Shown here: positions 1-9,300 of the stretch, in pieces
How the letters are laid out: each line of letters starts with the position of its first letter
Numbering within the stretch: position 1 is the stretch's first letter
Origin: Nocardioides sp. TRM66260-LWL
GTDB taxonomy: Bacteria > Actinomycetota > Actinomycetes > Propionibacteriales > Nocardioidaceae
Direction of reading: 5' to 3'
Assembly: GCF_020075545.1 (NCBI RefSeq)
Contig: NZ_JAIQZK010000001.1
Span: forward strand, 868,001-932,000
Length of the DNA stretch: 64,000 nucleotides
Notes under the pieces: model-generated
Database searches by the model: none
What the model saw: the letters and a program-made list of their open reading frames with translations, nothing else
What the model was told of the DNA's origin: nothing
Made by a program: the position numbers and the translations under genes

Positions 1-142
1 TCCGCTCGATCGTCTCGGCGTCCTTGACCTCCGACCCGGTGAACGGCTGCGGGGCCGGCCGGTCGACGTACTCCGGCCGGGCGATGGAGGACGGGACGGG
101 GCGGCGCGGCGAGATCGTGCCGGGACGGACGGGCGTGGTCAC
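1..142 (-). CDS. map: Type I methionyl aminopeptidase, N-terminal fragment
   Basis: Only the first 47 codons lie in the window; the gene continues beyond its left edge. The translation is a proline-rich leader with an RPEYVDRP segment followed by a stretch ending in ETIER. This matches the N-terminal extension I associate with actinobacterial methionine aminopeptidases, which remove initiator Met from nascent proteins. The metal-binding catalytic domain is outside the window, so the assignment rests on the leader alone. The GTG start at 142 is preceded by TAGACT (151-156, minus strand) with 8 nt between, which suggests a leaderless mRNA. It diverges from the next gene over only 37 bp. Confidence 0.72.
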   Translation of the reverse strand, partial: MTTPVRPGTISPRRPVPSSIARPEYVDRPAPQPFTGSEVKDAETIER

Positions 143-179
143 GGGGGAGGAGTCTAGGCGCGCGGGTAGGTTGACCCGC
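143..179. promoter_or_regulatory. Compact divergent promoter pair
   Basis: The 37 bp between two divergent start codons holds a -10 box for each direction: TAGACT on the minus strand (151-156) and TAGGTT on the plus strand (167-172). They end 8 and 7 nt before the GTG at 142 and the ATG at 180. Each gene's -35 region must fall on or beyond the other gene's -10, so the two promoters probably cannot be occupied at the same time. Seen: the boxes and spacing. Inferred: leaderless transcription and mutual exclusion. Confidence 0.6.
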
Positions 180-383
180 ATGAGCGAAGGCGGCCGCCCC
201 GACGAGTACTGGTTCTGCACCAAGCACCACCGCGTGGAGACGGTCGAGAACCTCTGCCCGGCCAAGCACCGTCTCGGCCCCTACGGCACCGAGGCCCAGG
301 CCGCCCGGGCGCTCGAGATCGCCCAGGAGCGCAACGAGGCCTGGGAGGCCGCCGACCGCGACGACGACGAGCCGTCGTCCTGA
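180..383 (+). CDS. Small conserved actinobacterial protein, 67 aa
   Basis: A 67-residue acidic protein that I recognise only as a small conserved actinobacterial family without a known function. It starts MSEGGRPDEYWFC, has a CTKHHRVE segment, a second Cys (NLCPAKHR), and an Ala/Glu-rich predicted helix, and ends in a run of Asp/Glu. The two Cys and two His could bind a metal, but that is speculation. The ATG at 180 is preferred over upstream in-frame starts because TAGGTT (167-172) ends 7 nt before it, the spacing of a leaderless gene. A three-helix membrane protein follows 11 bp downstream, probably on the same mRNA. Confidence 0.7.
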   Translation: MSEGGRPDEYWFCTKHHRVETVENLCPAKHRLGPYGTEAQAARALEIAQERNEAWEAADRDDDEPSS

Positions 384-394
384 CTGATCCGCCC

Positions 395-679
395 GTGAGC
401 TCGTTCGAGCCGCGCCCGCCGGTGCGGGAGCCGCTCTCGCCCTGGCCGTTCGCCGGCCTGGTCGTCTTCCTCGTCTCGCTCTACCTGGTGGCCGCGAGCG
501 GCCCGGTGACGCCGTGGTGGGGCCAGCTGCTGCTCCTGGGCCTGTGGGCGGCGGCCCTGGCGCGCGGCCTCGCCTGGTGGAGCACACGGCCCTGGGCGGT
601 GCTGGCGTCCGCGATCGGCTCGATCGTCGTGTGGTTCGCCGCGATCAACCTCGGAGCCGCGCTGCTCGGCTGGGGCTGA
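395..679 (+). CDS. Small three-helix membrane protein
   Basis: A 94-residue protein with three hydrophobic segments, at about residues 19-37, 42-60 and 66-90, after a Pro-rich N-terminus. It is probably an integral membrane protein of unknown function. The GTG at 395 follows the stop of the preceding small gene by 11 bp, so the two are probably cotranscribed. No family is recognised and no conserved charged motif is visible inside the helices. Confidence 0.6.
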   Translation: MSSFEPRPPVREPLSPWPFAGLVVFLVSLYLVAASGPVTPWWGQLLLLGLWAAALARGLAWWSTRPWAVLASAIGSIVVWFAAINLGAALLGWG

Positions 680-703
680 GCCCGGGGTCCGCCGTGGGGC
701 GCC

Positions 704-1942
704 TCACCGCGGGGTGACCAGCAGGATCGCGTCGTCCCCGCCGCCGTTGTCGGTGGTGACGAGCAGGTCGCCGTTCGCGCGCTGGTGCACGGTGCGGATG
801 CGGCCGTCCTGCTGCAGCTCGCTCGGCTCGCGGGTGCCGGTCAGCCTGCCCTTGGAGTCGAAGCGGAGGAACACCACGCGGCCCGCCTTGAGCGCCGCGA
901 CCGCGAGCGTGCCGTCGTAGGCGCCCCAGCGGGTGCCGTCGACGAAGTCGCCGCCGGAGGTGGCCAGGGTCGGGTCGCCCGAGCGCCAGCGGGCCGGCCA
1001 CTGGTAGCCGGGCAGGCTCTGGTCGGTCATCGGGCGCGACTCGTCGTAGCCCGGGCCCGGGTTCCAGCCGTAGTCGCGGCCGCGGGCGAGGTAGTTGACC
1101 TCGTCGTCGCGGTTCGTGCCCTGCTCGATCGACCAGATCGAGCCGTCGCGTCGCTGCGCCAGGCCCTGCACGTTGCGGTGGCCGTAGGTGAAGACGTACC
1201 GCTTGGCCTTCACGGCGCTGCGGATCCAGCGGTTCGTCGGCCAGGGGGCGCCGGTGCGGCGGTCGAGGCGCAGGGTCTTGCCGCCGAGGCTGGTGAGGCT
1301 GCGCGACGTGCCGGTGGTGGCGGCGTCGCCGGTGCCGACGTACAGCGAGCCGTCCTTCGCGATCAGCAGGCGGCAGCCGCCGTGGCGGCCCGGCTGCTGC
1401 CTGCTGACCGGCAGCCCCTTCACCAGGGTGCGGGCGTAGGTGGCGGTGCGGTAGGCGTCGTCGAGGCGCCACGCGACGACCCGCACGTCGTGGCCGCCGC
1501 CGGTCGTCGTGGCGCCCTGGCAGGTGTAGACCCGGCGGGTGCGGGCGAAGTCGGGGTCGACCTCGAGGCCCATCAGGCCGGTCTCGCCGGACACCCAGAC
1601 CGACGAGGACGGGAACCGCAGCGTCGTGCTGCGGCCGTCGCGCCAGATCGACAGGGTCGCGCGCTCGCGCTGGGTGTAGATCAGCCGGCCGCCGGGGAGC
1701 TCGCGCACGTCCCACGGGTGGTCGAGGCCGGTGACGAGCCGGCTGACCGCCAGCCGCGGGACGGCCCGGGCCGCGGCCGCGGTGCCGCCCGATCCGGACG
1801 CCGTCGCCTCCGGGACGGCGAGGTCGCCGCTGGCGGTCGTCGACGGAGCCGACCCCGCGGCCGAGTCGGCCTGCGAGGAGCCGCCGCAGGCGATCAGCGG
1901 GCCGAGGAGGAGCGGGAGGACGAGGACCGAGAGGCGACGCAT
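704..1942 (-). CDS. PQQ-dependent sugar dehydrogenase family lipoprotein
   Basis: A 412-residue exported lipoprotein of the glucose/sorbosone dehydrogenase beta-propeller family. Residues 1-18 form a signal peptide ending in a lipobox (LIAC, Cys19), followed by a Ser/Ala/Thr-rich linker to about residue 60. The propeller starts near GLDHPWDVRELPGG. It carries family blades such as GETGLMGLEVDP, GGCRLLIAKDGSLYVGTGD, TYGHRNVQGL and EQGTNRDDEVNYL. Family members oxidise aldose sugars with PQQ at the outer face of the membrane. The substrate is unknown, and some relatives are not proven enzymes. The ATG at 1942 has TACGGT (1949-1954) ending 6 nt upstream, so it is probably leaderless. Confidence 0.88.
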   Translation of the reverse strand: MRRLSVLVLPLLLGPLIACGGSSQADSAAGSAPSTTASGDLAVPEATASGSGGTAAAARAVPRLAVSRLVTGLDHPWDVRELPGGRLIYTQRERATLSIWRDGRSTTLRFPSSSVWVSGETGLMGLEVDPDFARTRRVYTCQGATTTGGGHDVRVVAWRLDDAYRTATYARTLVKGLPVSRQQPGRHGGCRLLIAKDGSLYVGTGDAATTGTSRSLTSLGGKTLRLDRRTGAPWPTNRWIRSAVKAKRYVFTYGHRNVQGLAQRRDGSIWSIEQGTNRDDEVNYLARGRDYGWNPGPGYDESRPMTDQSLPGYQWPARWRSGDPTLATSGGDFVDGTRWGAYDGTLAVAALKAGRVVFLRFDSKGRLTGTREPSELQQDGRIRTVHQRANGDLLVTTDNGGGDDAILLVTPR

Positions 1943-1999
1943 GTCACGACCGTACGCGCCGATCCGACGATGCGGCAGCCCCTCGTCGACCGGGCGGGG

Positions 2000-2797
2000 T
2001 CAGACCCGCGCGGTGTCGCGGCTCATCTGCCAGGCCGCGCCCGCGACGAAGGCCAGCAGCCAGCCCACGGCGTTGACCACCGCGTACCACGGCAGCTCGT
2101 GGGTCAGCGGCGCCCGCGCGACCTCCGCGACGCCGTACATCGGGGTGAGCACGGCGATGTGCCAGATGGTGCTGCCGACGTCGAGCGGGATGAACACGCC
2201 GCCGAGGAACGACAGCAGCGCCAGGCCCGGGCCGAGGATCTGCATGACGTTCTCGCCGGGCACCAGGTAGCCGGCGAAGACGCCGAGGGCGGCGAAGGTC
2301 AGCGTGCTCACCAGCGTCACGGCCGCGCAGGCCACCCACGTGCCGGCGGGCATGTCGGGCCGCCCCTGCAGCAGCCCGGTGACGTTGACCGCCACGATCG
2401 CGATCGCGCCGATCGCCAGGGCGACGAGCGTCTTCGTGACGACGTATGCAGCCGGGTGCAGCGGCGTGAGGCGGAGCTGACGCGACCAGCCCAGCGAGCG
2501 CTCCATCGCGACCATCGCGCCGGACGCGGCCGCGGTGAGCGCCGCGCCGTAGAGCCCCATCGAGACCATGATGTAGGCCGCGACGTTGCCCGACCCGACC
2601 CGGTCGGAGGCCTGCCCGGTGGAGCCGAAGGAGAGGAACAGGCCGGCCGGAAGCAGGATGGTGAAGACGATCGTGCGTCGGTTGCGCAGCATCCGCCGCA
2701 GCTCCAGGCCCAGCAGCGTGCGGTTGAAGCCGCCCCAGCGCGGCGGCGTGCGTCCGGCGGGGTCGTAGGCGTCGGCGGGGTGCGTCGGCGTGCTCAT
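2000..2797 (-). CDS. ABC-2 type transporter permease
   Basis: A 265-residue membrane protein with six predicted helices of the ABC-2 export permease type, between about residue 40 and the C-terminus. After a soluble Pro-rich start it has the LRRMLRNRRT motif that commonly precedes helix 1. There is a long loop with LGWSRQLRLTPL, similar to the coupling region of DrrB/YadH-like permeases. The ATG overlaps the stop of the ATPase gene (ATGA at 2794-2797), so the two subunits are translationally coupled. The exported substrate cannot be read from sequence; drugs, lipids or peptides are all possible. Confidence 0.87.
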   Translation of the reverse strand: MSTPTHPADAYDPAGRTPPRWGGFNRTLLGLELRRMLRNRRTIVFTILLPAGLFLSFGSTGQASDRVGSGNVAAYIMVSMGLYGAALTAAASGAMVAMERSLGWSRQLRLTPLHPAAYVVTKTLVALAIGAIAIVAVNVTGLLQGRPDMPAGTWVACAAVTLVSTLTFAALGVFAGYLVPGENVMQILGPGLALLSFLGGVFIPLDVGSTIWHIAVLTPMYGVAEVARAPLTHELPWYAVVNAVGWLLAFVAGAAWQMSRDTARV

Positions 2798-3702
2798 CGC
2801 GCCTCCTGGGTGAGGGAGAGGAAGGCGTCCTCGAGGTTGCGGGAGGTGATCTCGACGTCGTGCGCGTCGGTGGCGGTCAGCAGGTGCCGGGCGACGAGGT
2901 CGCTGTCGCCCGCGTGGACGTGCACCTGCTCGCCGCGCGCCTCCACCCGGTCGACCGTGGGGAGGGCGCGCAGCCGCCCCAGGAGCGTCTCGTCGAGCCC
3001 CGGGACGGTCGCCCGCACCGAGCGTCCGCCCGCCAGCGCGCGGACCTCCGCGCCGGTGCCGTCGGCGACCACGCGGCCGTGGCTGATCAGCACGATGCGG
3101 TCGGCGTGCTGATCGGCCTCCTCGAGGTAGTGGGTGGCGAAGAGGATCGTGCGGCCGCGCGCGGCGTCGCGGCGGATGGCGGCCCAGAAGGCGCGGCGTC
3201 CCTCGACGTCCATGCCGGTGGTCGGCTCGTCCAGCAGGAGCAGGGCCGGATCGCTCAGCAGGGCGATCGCGAAGCGCAGCCGCTGCTGCTCGCCGCCGGA
3301 GCACAGGCCGACACGGCGGCCGGCCAGGTCGGCGATGCCGGCCTCCTCGAGCACGGCGCTGCTGCGGTCGGCGTGCCCGAAGAGGCTGCCGACGTAGCGC
3401 ACGGTCTCGCCGACCGTGAGGTCCTTGAGCAGGCCGCCGGTCTGCATCACCGCGGCGACCAGACCGCGGGCGACGGCCTCGCGCGGCGGCAGGCCGAGCA
3501 CCTCGACGGCGCCGGACGTCGGCTGGGAGAGCCCGAGGACGCAGTCGAGGGTCGTCGTCTTGCCGGCGCCGTTCGGGCCGAGGAAGGCGACGATCTCGCC
3601 GCGGTCGACGGTGAGGTCGAGGCCGCGCACGGCCTCCACCTCGCCGAAGCGACGGGTGAGCGCGGTCAGGCGGACGGCGGGCGGGCTGGTCACGCCTCCC
3701 AC
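2794..3702 (-). CDS. ABC transporter ATP-binding protein
   Basis: A 302-residue ATPase. It has Walker A GPNGAGKTT (about residue 42), the Q-loop VMQTGG, signature CSGGEQQRLR, Walker B LLLLDEPTTG and the H-loop in FATHYLEE. A C-terminal region of about 80 residues follows the nucleotide-binding domain, as in DrrA/CcmA-type exporters. It pairs with the overlapping permease downstream. GTG at 3702 is used; a second in-frame GTG at 3693 (VTSPPAV) is a plausible alternative. No clear -10 box lies immediately upstream. Confidence 0.88.
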   Translation of the reverse strand: MGGVTSPPAVRLTALTRRFGEVEAVRGLDLTVDRGEIVAFLGPNGAGKTTTLDCVLGLSQPTSGAVEVLGLPPREAVARGLVAAVMQTGGLLKDLTVGETVRYVGSLFGHADRSSAVLEEAGIADLAGRRVGLCSGGEQQRLRFAIALLSDPALLLLDEPTTGMDVEGRRAFWAAIRRDAARGRTILFATHYLEEADQHADRIVLISHGRVVADGTGAEVRALAGGRSVRATVPGLDETLLGRLRALPTVDRVEARGEQVHVHAGDSDLVARHLLTATDAHDVEITSRNLEDAFLSLTQEAR

Positions 3703-3822
3703 CCTCGCGCACCGACGGCGGGATCGTCAGCCCGGGGGCGGGCGTGTCGCGTTACCGAGCCGTGGGCGAGTCGCTGACGAGCCGTGGAGCCTGCGCTGAT
3801 GACGCACGGTCGTCGTCGCGAC

Positions 3823-4022
3823 TAGGTTCGGAGACGTCGCCGCAGCCGGTCGGGGAGGGCCGGAGGCGGCGGACGCAGAGCCTGGGAGGGCAGCAGGGAC
3901 GCCGGTCGGGGGGACCGGATCCCTCGGAGTCGACGGTCGGGGGGCCGTGGGCGCCGAGCCGTCCCGGAGATGAGGCAGAGCCCGGTCGGCGGGACGCATG
4001 GGGGGACCGCCGACCGGGCTCT
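3823..4022. ncRNA. Candidate structured RNA: hairpin series with G- or C-run loops
   Basis: The 360-bp gap between the ABC ATPase start and the panB stop has no convincing reading frame. It holds four hairpins in a row. On the plus strand: (1) a GCCGC-AG-CCGG stem with loop TCGGGGAGGG (about 3838-3870); (2) CCGGTC/GACCGG around GGGGG (about 3902-3918); (3) ACGG/CCGT around TCGGGGGG (about 3932-3948); (4) a perfect 16-bp stem at 3977-4022 with GGGGGG in its loop. A -10-like TAGGTT lies at 3823-3828, with ATGACG 18 bp upstream, so a plus-strand RNA of about 190 nt ending at hairpin 4 is possible. Read on the minus strand (panB 3' region), the loops are C runs, like the actinobacterial 6C RNA family. 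The strand and family are unproven. Confidence 0.4.
3977..4022. terminator. 16-bp perfect hairpin downstream of panB
   Basis: The arms AGAGCCCGGTCGGCGG (3977-3992) and its exact complement (4007-4022) enclose a 14-nt loop. It starts 40 bp after the panB stop and has no T-tract on either side. A long GC stem without a U-tail is a common form of terminator in high-GC actinobacteria. It would stop panB transcription and could also end a plus-strand RNA from 3835. Confidence 0.65.
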
Positions 4023-4062
4023 CCGCCTGTCCGGGCGCGGACGCGCTGGGCGAGACCGCCGC

Positions 4063-4941
4063 TCAGAAGGTGTGCTCGGGCCCCGGGAACGTGCCGCCGC
4101 GGACGTCGTCGGCGTAGGCGCGGGCGGCGTCGAGCAGCGTGGCGCGCAGGTCGGCGTACTGCTTGACGAAGCGCGGCATGCGGCCGGTGCGCAGGCCGAA
4201 GGCGTCCTGCCAGACGAGCACCTGGCCGTCGCAGCGATCGCCGGCGCCGATGCCGATCGTCGGGATCGAGACGGCGGCGGTGACCTCGGCCGCGACGTCG
4301 CCCGGCACCATCTCCATGACCAGCGCGAACGCGCCGGCCTCCTCGAGCGCCCGCGCCTCCGCGATCACCTGGGCCCCGGCCTCGCCGCGTCCCTGCACCC
4401 GGTAGCCGCCGAGCGCGTGCTCGGACTGCGGGGTGAAGCCGATGTGGCCCATCACCGGGACGCCGCCGTCGACCAGCAGCCGGACGGCGGGCGCCATCGG
4501 CAGGCCGCCCTCGAGCTTGACCGCGTGCGCGCCGGCCTCCTTCATGAACCGGACGGCCGTCAGGTAGGCCTGCTGGGGCGAGGCCTGGTAGCTGCCGAAC
4601 GGCAGGTCGGCGACGACCAGCGCCCGACGCGCGCTGCGCGTGACGGCGCGGGTGAGCGGCAGCAGCTCGTCGACGGTGACCGGCAGGGACGACTCGTTGC
4701 CGTAGACGTTGTTCGACGCGCTGTCGCCGACGAGGAGCACCTCGATGCCGGCCTCGTCGAAGATCTGCGCGGTGTACTGGTCGTAGGCGGTGAGCATCGC
4801 GAAGCGCTCGCCCCGCTGCTTGAGCTCGCGCAGGTGGTGGGTGCGGATGCGGCGCGGGCCGGTGGACGTCGGGGCGGGGGCGCCGCCGTACGGCGCGGGC
4901 TCCTCGGCGGGCGTGCCGGCGGGCGCGGGCTCGGTGCTCAT
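4063..4941 (-). CDS. panB: 3-methyl-2-oxobutanoate hydroxymethyltransferase (ketopantoate hydroxymethyltransferase)
   Basis: A 292-residue enzyme of pantothenate/CoA synthesis that adds a hydroxymethyl group from methylene-tetrahydrofolate to alpha-ketoisovalerate to give ketopantoate. Visible family motifs are [19 protein letters not shown] (metal-ligand Asp73), [11 protein letters not shown] (Asp112), AVKLEGG (Lys142, Glu144), [11 protein letters not shown] and IPTIGIGAG. The first 30 residues are a Pro/Ala-rich extension before the TIM barrel. The start overlaps the stop of the flippase gene (ATGA at 4938-4941), so a housekeeping enzyme is coupled to an envelope transporter. The pathway's last step, coaE, lies at about 24 kb in this window. 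Confidence 0.97.
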   Translation of the reverse strand: MSTEPAPAGTPAEEPAPYGGAPAPTSTGPRRIRTHHLRELKQRGERFAMLTAYDQYTAQIFDEAGIEVLLVGDSASNNVYGNESSLPVTVDELLPLTRAVTRSARRALVVADLPFGSYQASPQQAYLTAVRFMKEAGAHAVKLEGGLPMAPAVRLLVDGGVPVMGHIGFTPQSEHALGGYRVQGRGEAGAQVIAEARALEEAGAFALVMEMVPGDVAAEVTAAVSIPTIGIGAGDRCDGQVLVWQDAFGLRTGRMPRFVKQYADLRATLLDAARAYADDVRGGTFPGPEHTF

Positions 4942-6296
4942 GCGGGGCTCCCGGTGGTGCCGGCGGTGTCGGTGGTGTCGGTCGCCGGCGGGGCGGCGGG
5001 CGGCGTCGGCTCGAGCGCGTCGGCCTCGTCCGCCCGGATGCGGGCCAGGCTCAGCGCGAGGATGGCGCCGACCAGCACGGCGTCGACGGCGATGACGGTG
5101 AGGGCCAGGCCGGTGAGCGAGCTGGCCGCCAGACCGGCGGCGACCAGGACGGCGGCACCGACCCAGACGAGGTAGCCGCTGCGGGTGCCCTGCCGGGCGA
5201 GCACCGAGTAGACGACCAGCTGCGCGATGGCCAGCAGCGTGCCGAGGATCGCGAACAGCCACAGCCGGCCCTGCACGTCGACGTACTCGGCGCCGCCGAC
5301 GAAGACCAGCGCGAGGCGGCTGAGGATCCAGGCGCCGAGCGTGCAGACCACGCCGATGGCGCCGACGAGGGCGACGCTGCGCAGCAGCGCGCGGCGGCGC
5401 TCGGCCACCGTGGACATGGCCGGGAAGGCCACGACGACGACGAACTGGGGCAGGAACAGCACGGCCTTGGTGAGGATCAGGCCGCCGGCGTAGAGGCCGG
5501 CGTCGTGGCTGTCGAGCACGTGCCGGGCCACGACGATGTCGACGTTGGAGAGGCTCAGGAAGGCCAGCAGCGCCATCGAGGCGGCGAGCGTCTCGCGGAC
5601 GATCGGCCGGGCGCGGTGCTCCGGGCTGAGGTCGACCGCCGGGGCGTGCGCGCGGCCCTGCCGCAGCACCCACCAGCCGATGGCGACCGGCACGAGCAGG
5701 CCGAGGAGCACGCCGACCATGGCGCTGGTCTCCGAGGGACGCACGTAGATCGCGGCGGTGCCGAAGACCAGGCGGGGCACGCCGACGGCCAGGTAGACCG
5801 CGGCCAGCGGCCCCCAGCGACGCTCGCCCTGGAGGATGCCGGCCTGGCCGCCCATGAGGGTCAGCGGGACGGCGGCGACCGCCATCAGCAGCGCCGGGAC
5901 GATGCTGTCGAGGACGAGCAGCTTCCACACCAGCGGCGAGAGCACGAGCATCAGCAGGCCCAGCGCGAGCGAGGCGCGGACGGTGACCCGCCAGACGACG
6001 TCCTCGATCTGCTCGACGTGCTCGGGCTCGGCCGAGACGCGCCGGGCGGCGGTGGCCTGCAGGCCGAGCTGCACGACCGCGACGACCATGAGCAGCGCCA
6101 TCATCGAGGCGATGGCGCCGTAGTCGGCCGGGCCGAGCACGCGCGCGGCGACCATCTGGAACCCGTAGGTGCCGATGTTGGTGACGGCCATAGCGACCGC
6201 GATGCCGGCGCTGCCGCGCAGCAGGTCTCGCCAGCCGCCGGAGGACCGGGGGGAGTCGAGGTCCTGGACGTCCGGCGTCTCCGTCGGGGTGGTCAC
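4938..6296 (-). CDS. Oligosaccharide flippase family (polysaccharide biosynthesis) membrane protein
   Basis: A 452-residue integral membrane protein with about 12-14 hydrophobic segments starting near residue 30. The [23 protein letters not shown] signature region is typical of the Wzx/MOP flippase superfamily. These proteins move lipid-linked sugars to the outer face of the membrane. The C-terminal tail is Ala/Thr/Pro-rich and soluble. The adjacent divergent gene encodes an AftD-like arabinofuranosyltransferase that would use lipid-linked donors outside the membrane, which supports a role in surface glycan assembly. The GTG start at 6296 has TAGTCT (6303-6308) ending 6 nt upstream, so it is probably leaderless. 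The lipid-linked substrate is unknown. Confidence 0.85.
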   Translation of the reverse strand: MTTPTETPDVQDLDSPRSSGGWRDLLRGSAGIAVAMAVTNIGTYGFQMVAARVLGPADYGAIASMMALLMVVAVVQLGLQATAARRVSAEPEHVEQIEDVVWRVTVRASLALGLLMLVLSPLVWKLLVLDSIVPALLMAVAAVPLTLMGGQAGILQGERRWGPLAAVYLAVGVPRLVFGTAAIYVRPSETSAMVGVLLGLLVPVAIGWWVLRQGRAHAPAVDLSPEHRARPIVRETLAASMALLAFLSLSNVDIVVARHVLDSHDAGLYAGGLILTKAVLFLPQFVVVVAFPAMSTVAERRRALLRSVALVGAIGVVCTLGAWILSRLALVFVGGAEYVDVQGRLWLFAILGTLLAIAQLVVYSVLARQGTRSGYLVWVGAAVLVAAGLAASSLTGLALTVIAVDAVLVGAILALSLARIRADEADALEPTPPAAPPATDTTDTAGTTGSPA

Positions 6297-6384
6297 CGGG
6301 TGAGACTAGATCAGGACGACCGGTCGTGTGCACTCCGCGAGGCCTGCCGCGGCGCGGTGTGATCGGGGCTACGGTGTCCGGGCC

Positions 6385-9300
6385 ATGGACGCGACCGCCT
6401 CGACCCGCCGCGTCGCGGCGCTCCGCTGGACGCTCTACCTCGCGCTGGCGATCGTCCTGCTCACCGAGCAGTGGGGGCGCACCACCACCGACACCCGGAT
6501 GGAGCTCTCGACCCGTCCGGGGCGGTTCCTGCGCGACGCGCTGTCGCTGTGGGACCCGTCGGTCTCGCTCGGGCAGATCCAGAACCAGGCCTACGGCTAC
6601 CTGGTGCCCCAGGGGCTGGTGGCGGTGCTCGCCGACGCCGCGCACGTCCCGCTCTGGCTGGCCCAGCGCGGCTGGTCGGTGCTGCTGCTGGTGCTCGCCT
6701 GCGAGGGCGCGCGGCTGGTGGCGCGGGAGATCGGCTGCGGAGCCGGCGCGGCGACGCTGGCGGGCCTGGCGTACGGCCTGACGCCGCGCCTGGTCGCGGA
6801 GGTCGGCGTCCGCAGCGCCGAGATCCTCCCGGCCGTGGTGCTGCCGTGGGCCGTCCTGCCGCTCCTGCACCTGCTGCGCGGACGGCAGCGCGCGGGCGCC
6901 GCCGCGCTGCTCTCGGCCGCGGCGTTCGGCCTCGGCGGCGGGGTCAACGGCACCGCGACGGCCGCGCCCGCCGGGCTGCTGGCGGTGCTCGTCTGCTGGG
7001 CCTGGGCCACCGGCCGCGTCGACCGCCGGTTCGTGGCCGCGTGGGCGGCTCTGATGGTGGCCGTCAACGCGTGGTGGGCGGTCGCGCTCAGCCGGCTCGG
7101 CGCCGTCAGCCCGCCCTTCTTCGACTACGTCGAGGACGCCCGCACGACCACCTCGACGGCCGGGGCGTCCGCGGGACTGCGCGGAGCCAGCAACTGGGTC
7201 GACTACCTGACCGTGGGCGGCGCCCGGTGGTGGCCGGCGGGCTACGACGTGTCGTTCGCGCCGTACGTCGTCGCCGGCTCGGCGCTCGTGGCCGCGGCGG
7301 GCGTGATCGGCCTGGCGCGCACCCGCTCGTGGCTGCGCACCCCGCTGCTCCTGGCGCTCGGGCTGGGCTTCTCCCTCGTCACGATCGCGCACGTCGGCCC
7401 CCTGACCTCGCCGCTCGCGCCGGGGCTGCGCGACCTGCTCGACGGTCCGCTGGCGCCGCTGCGCAACGTGCCGAAGGCCGACCCGATCCTGCGGCTCCCG
7501 CTCGCGCTGGGGCTCGGGCTGCTCGCCCAGGAGGCGCTCGAGCGGGTCGGCGCGTCCGTACCCGGGCGCCGGCGGGCTCCGCGGCTGCGGCCGGTCCTCG
7601 CCGGCGGCGTCGTGGCCGCGCTGGTGGCCGGGCTGCTGGGCGCGGGCTGGCCGCTGCTCGCCGGACGCTCCCGCACGCCCGGGTGGACCGCGATCCCGTC
7701 GGCCTGGCAGCAGGCGTCCGCCCGGCTCGACGCGGGCACGGCCGCGGGCGACGCCGGCGCGGTGTGGGTCGTCCCGGGATCCGGCTTCGGCATCCAGACC
7801 TGGGGCTGGACGATGGAGGAGCCCCTCCAGGTGCTCGGCCGGACGCCGTGGGTCACCCGCTCGCAGGTGCCGCTGACGCCGGCGGCGACGATCCGGATGC
7901 TGTCCTCGCTGGAGGACTACCTCGAGACCGGCACGGGCTCCCCGTTCCTGGCCACGGCGCTGCGCCGCATCGGCATCGACCGCGTGCTGCTGCGCCACGA
8001 CCTGGCGCCGGCCGCCCAGAGCATCGACCCCGGCCTGGTGTCGCGGGCCCTGGCCCGCTCGCCGGGCATCCGGCGCACCGCCACCTTCGGCCGCGCCGGG
8101 CTCGGGCCGGCCATCGAGCTCTTCGACGTCGGCGGTGGCGAGGGCCCGGGCGGCGGCTTCCGGGCGCGTCCGGCCGCGGAGGTCGTCACCGTCTCGCCCT
8201 CGGTCGAGGACGTCGTCGCCGCCGTCGGCTCGGGCCTGCTGGACGACGACCGGCCTGCGCAGGTGCCCGGCGGCGTGGGCGTGCCGAGCGGCGTCCGCTC
8301 CGAGGTCGTCGGCGACGGGCTGCGCCGCCGGGAGCGCAACTTCGGCCGCGTGCACGACGCCACGTCCAGCCTGATGACCGCCGACGACCCCACCCGCACC
8401 GGCCGGCTGGTGCCCGACTACCCCGGCCCGCCGGGCGCCCGCCTCGCCACGGCGGCCTACCCGGGGCTGTCGGGGGTCACCGCGACCAGCTCGACCGGGT
8501 ACGCCGACGTCCTCGGCCCGGTGCGCCCCGAGACCGGGCCCTGGGCGGCGCTCGACGGCGACCCCTCGACGGCGTGGCTGAGCGCCCCCTACCTCGACGC
8601 CGTGGGGCAGGGGATCACGCTGCGGTTCGCGAGCCCGCGCCGCCTCGGCCGGGTCACGCTGGCCCAGCCGCTCGCGGCGATCGGGCTCCAGCAGGTGCGC
8701 GCCTGGCGGGTCGTGGCCGCCGGGGTCGAGCGCACCGCGACCGTCGACCCCTTCACCGGCGTCGCGACGCTCGATCTGGGCGGGGTCGAGGCGGGCTCGG
8801 TCGAGGTCGAGGCGGCCGACGTCCCCGACCCCGGGGCGCAGGTCGGACTCGCCGAGATCGGCGGTCTCGGCGTGGCTCCCCGCACCCTCGACGTGCCGGC
8901 AGTGCCGACCGCGCGGGGCGCATCGATCGTGCTCGCCGCGGCGCCCGAGACCCGCGCCTGCGCGCCGACCCTCCTCGGTCCGGACTGCTCGGCGACCCGG
9001 GCGCGGCCGAGCGAGGAGGCCACCGGCATCGACCGCACGATCACCCTCGACCGGCCGACCTCGGCCACGCTCGTCGGCGCGGTCGTGGCCCGCTCACGGG
9101 CCGGAACCCTCGCGCTGCTCGACCCCGCCTCCGGGGTGCGGATCCGGGCGAGCAGCTGGTTCGGGCAGGATCCCGCGGCGTCGCCCCGCATGCTCACCGA
9201 CGACGACGCCCGGACGTCCTGGCTGGCCGATCCGCGCGACCCCGCGCCGACGCTGCGGCTCGACCTGGGGCGCACCCGCACGGTCTCCGGCGTCCGCCTC

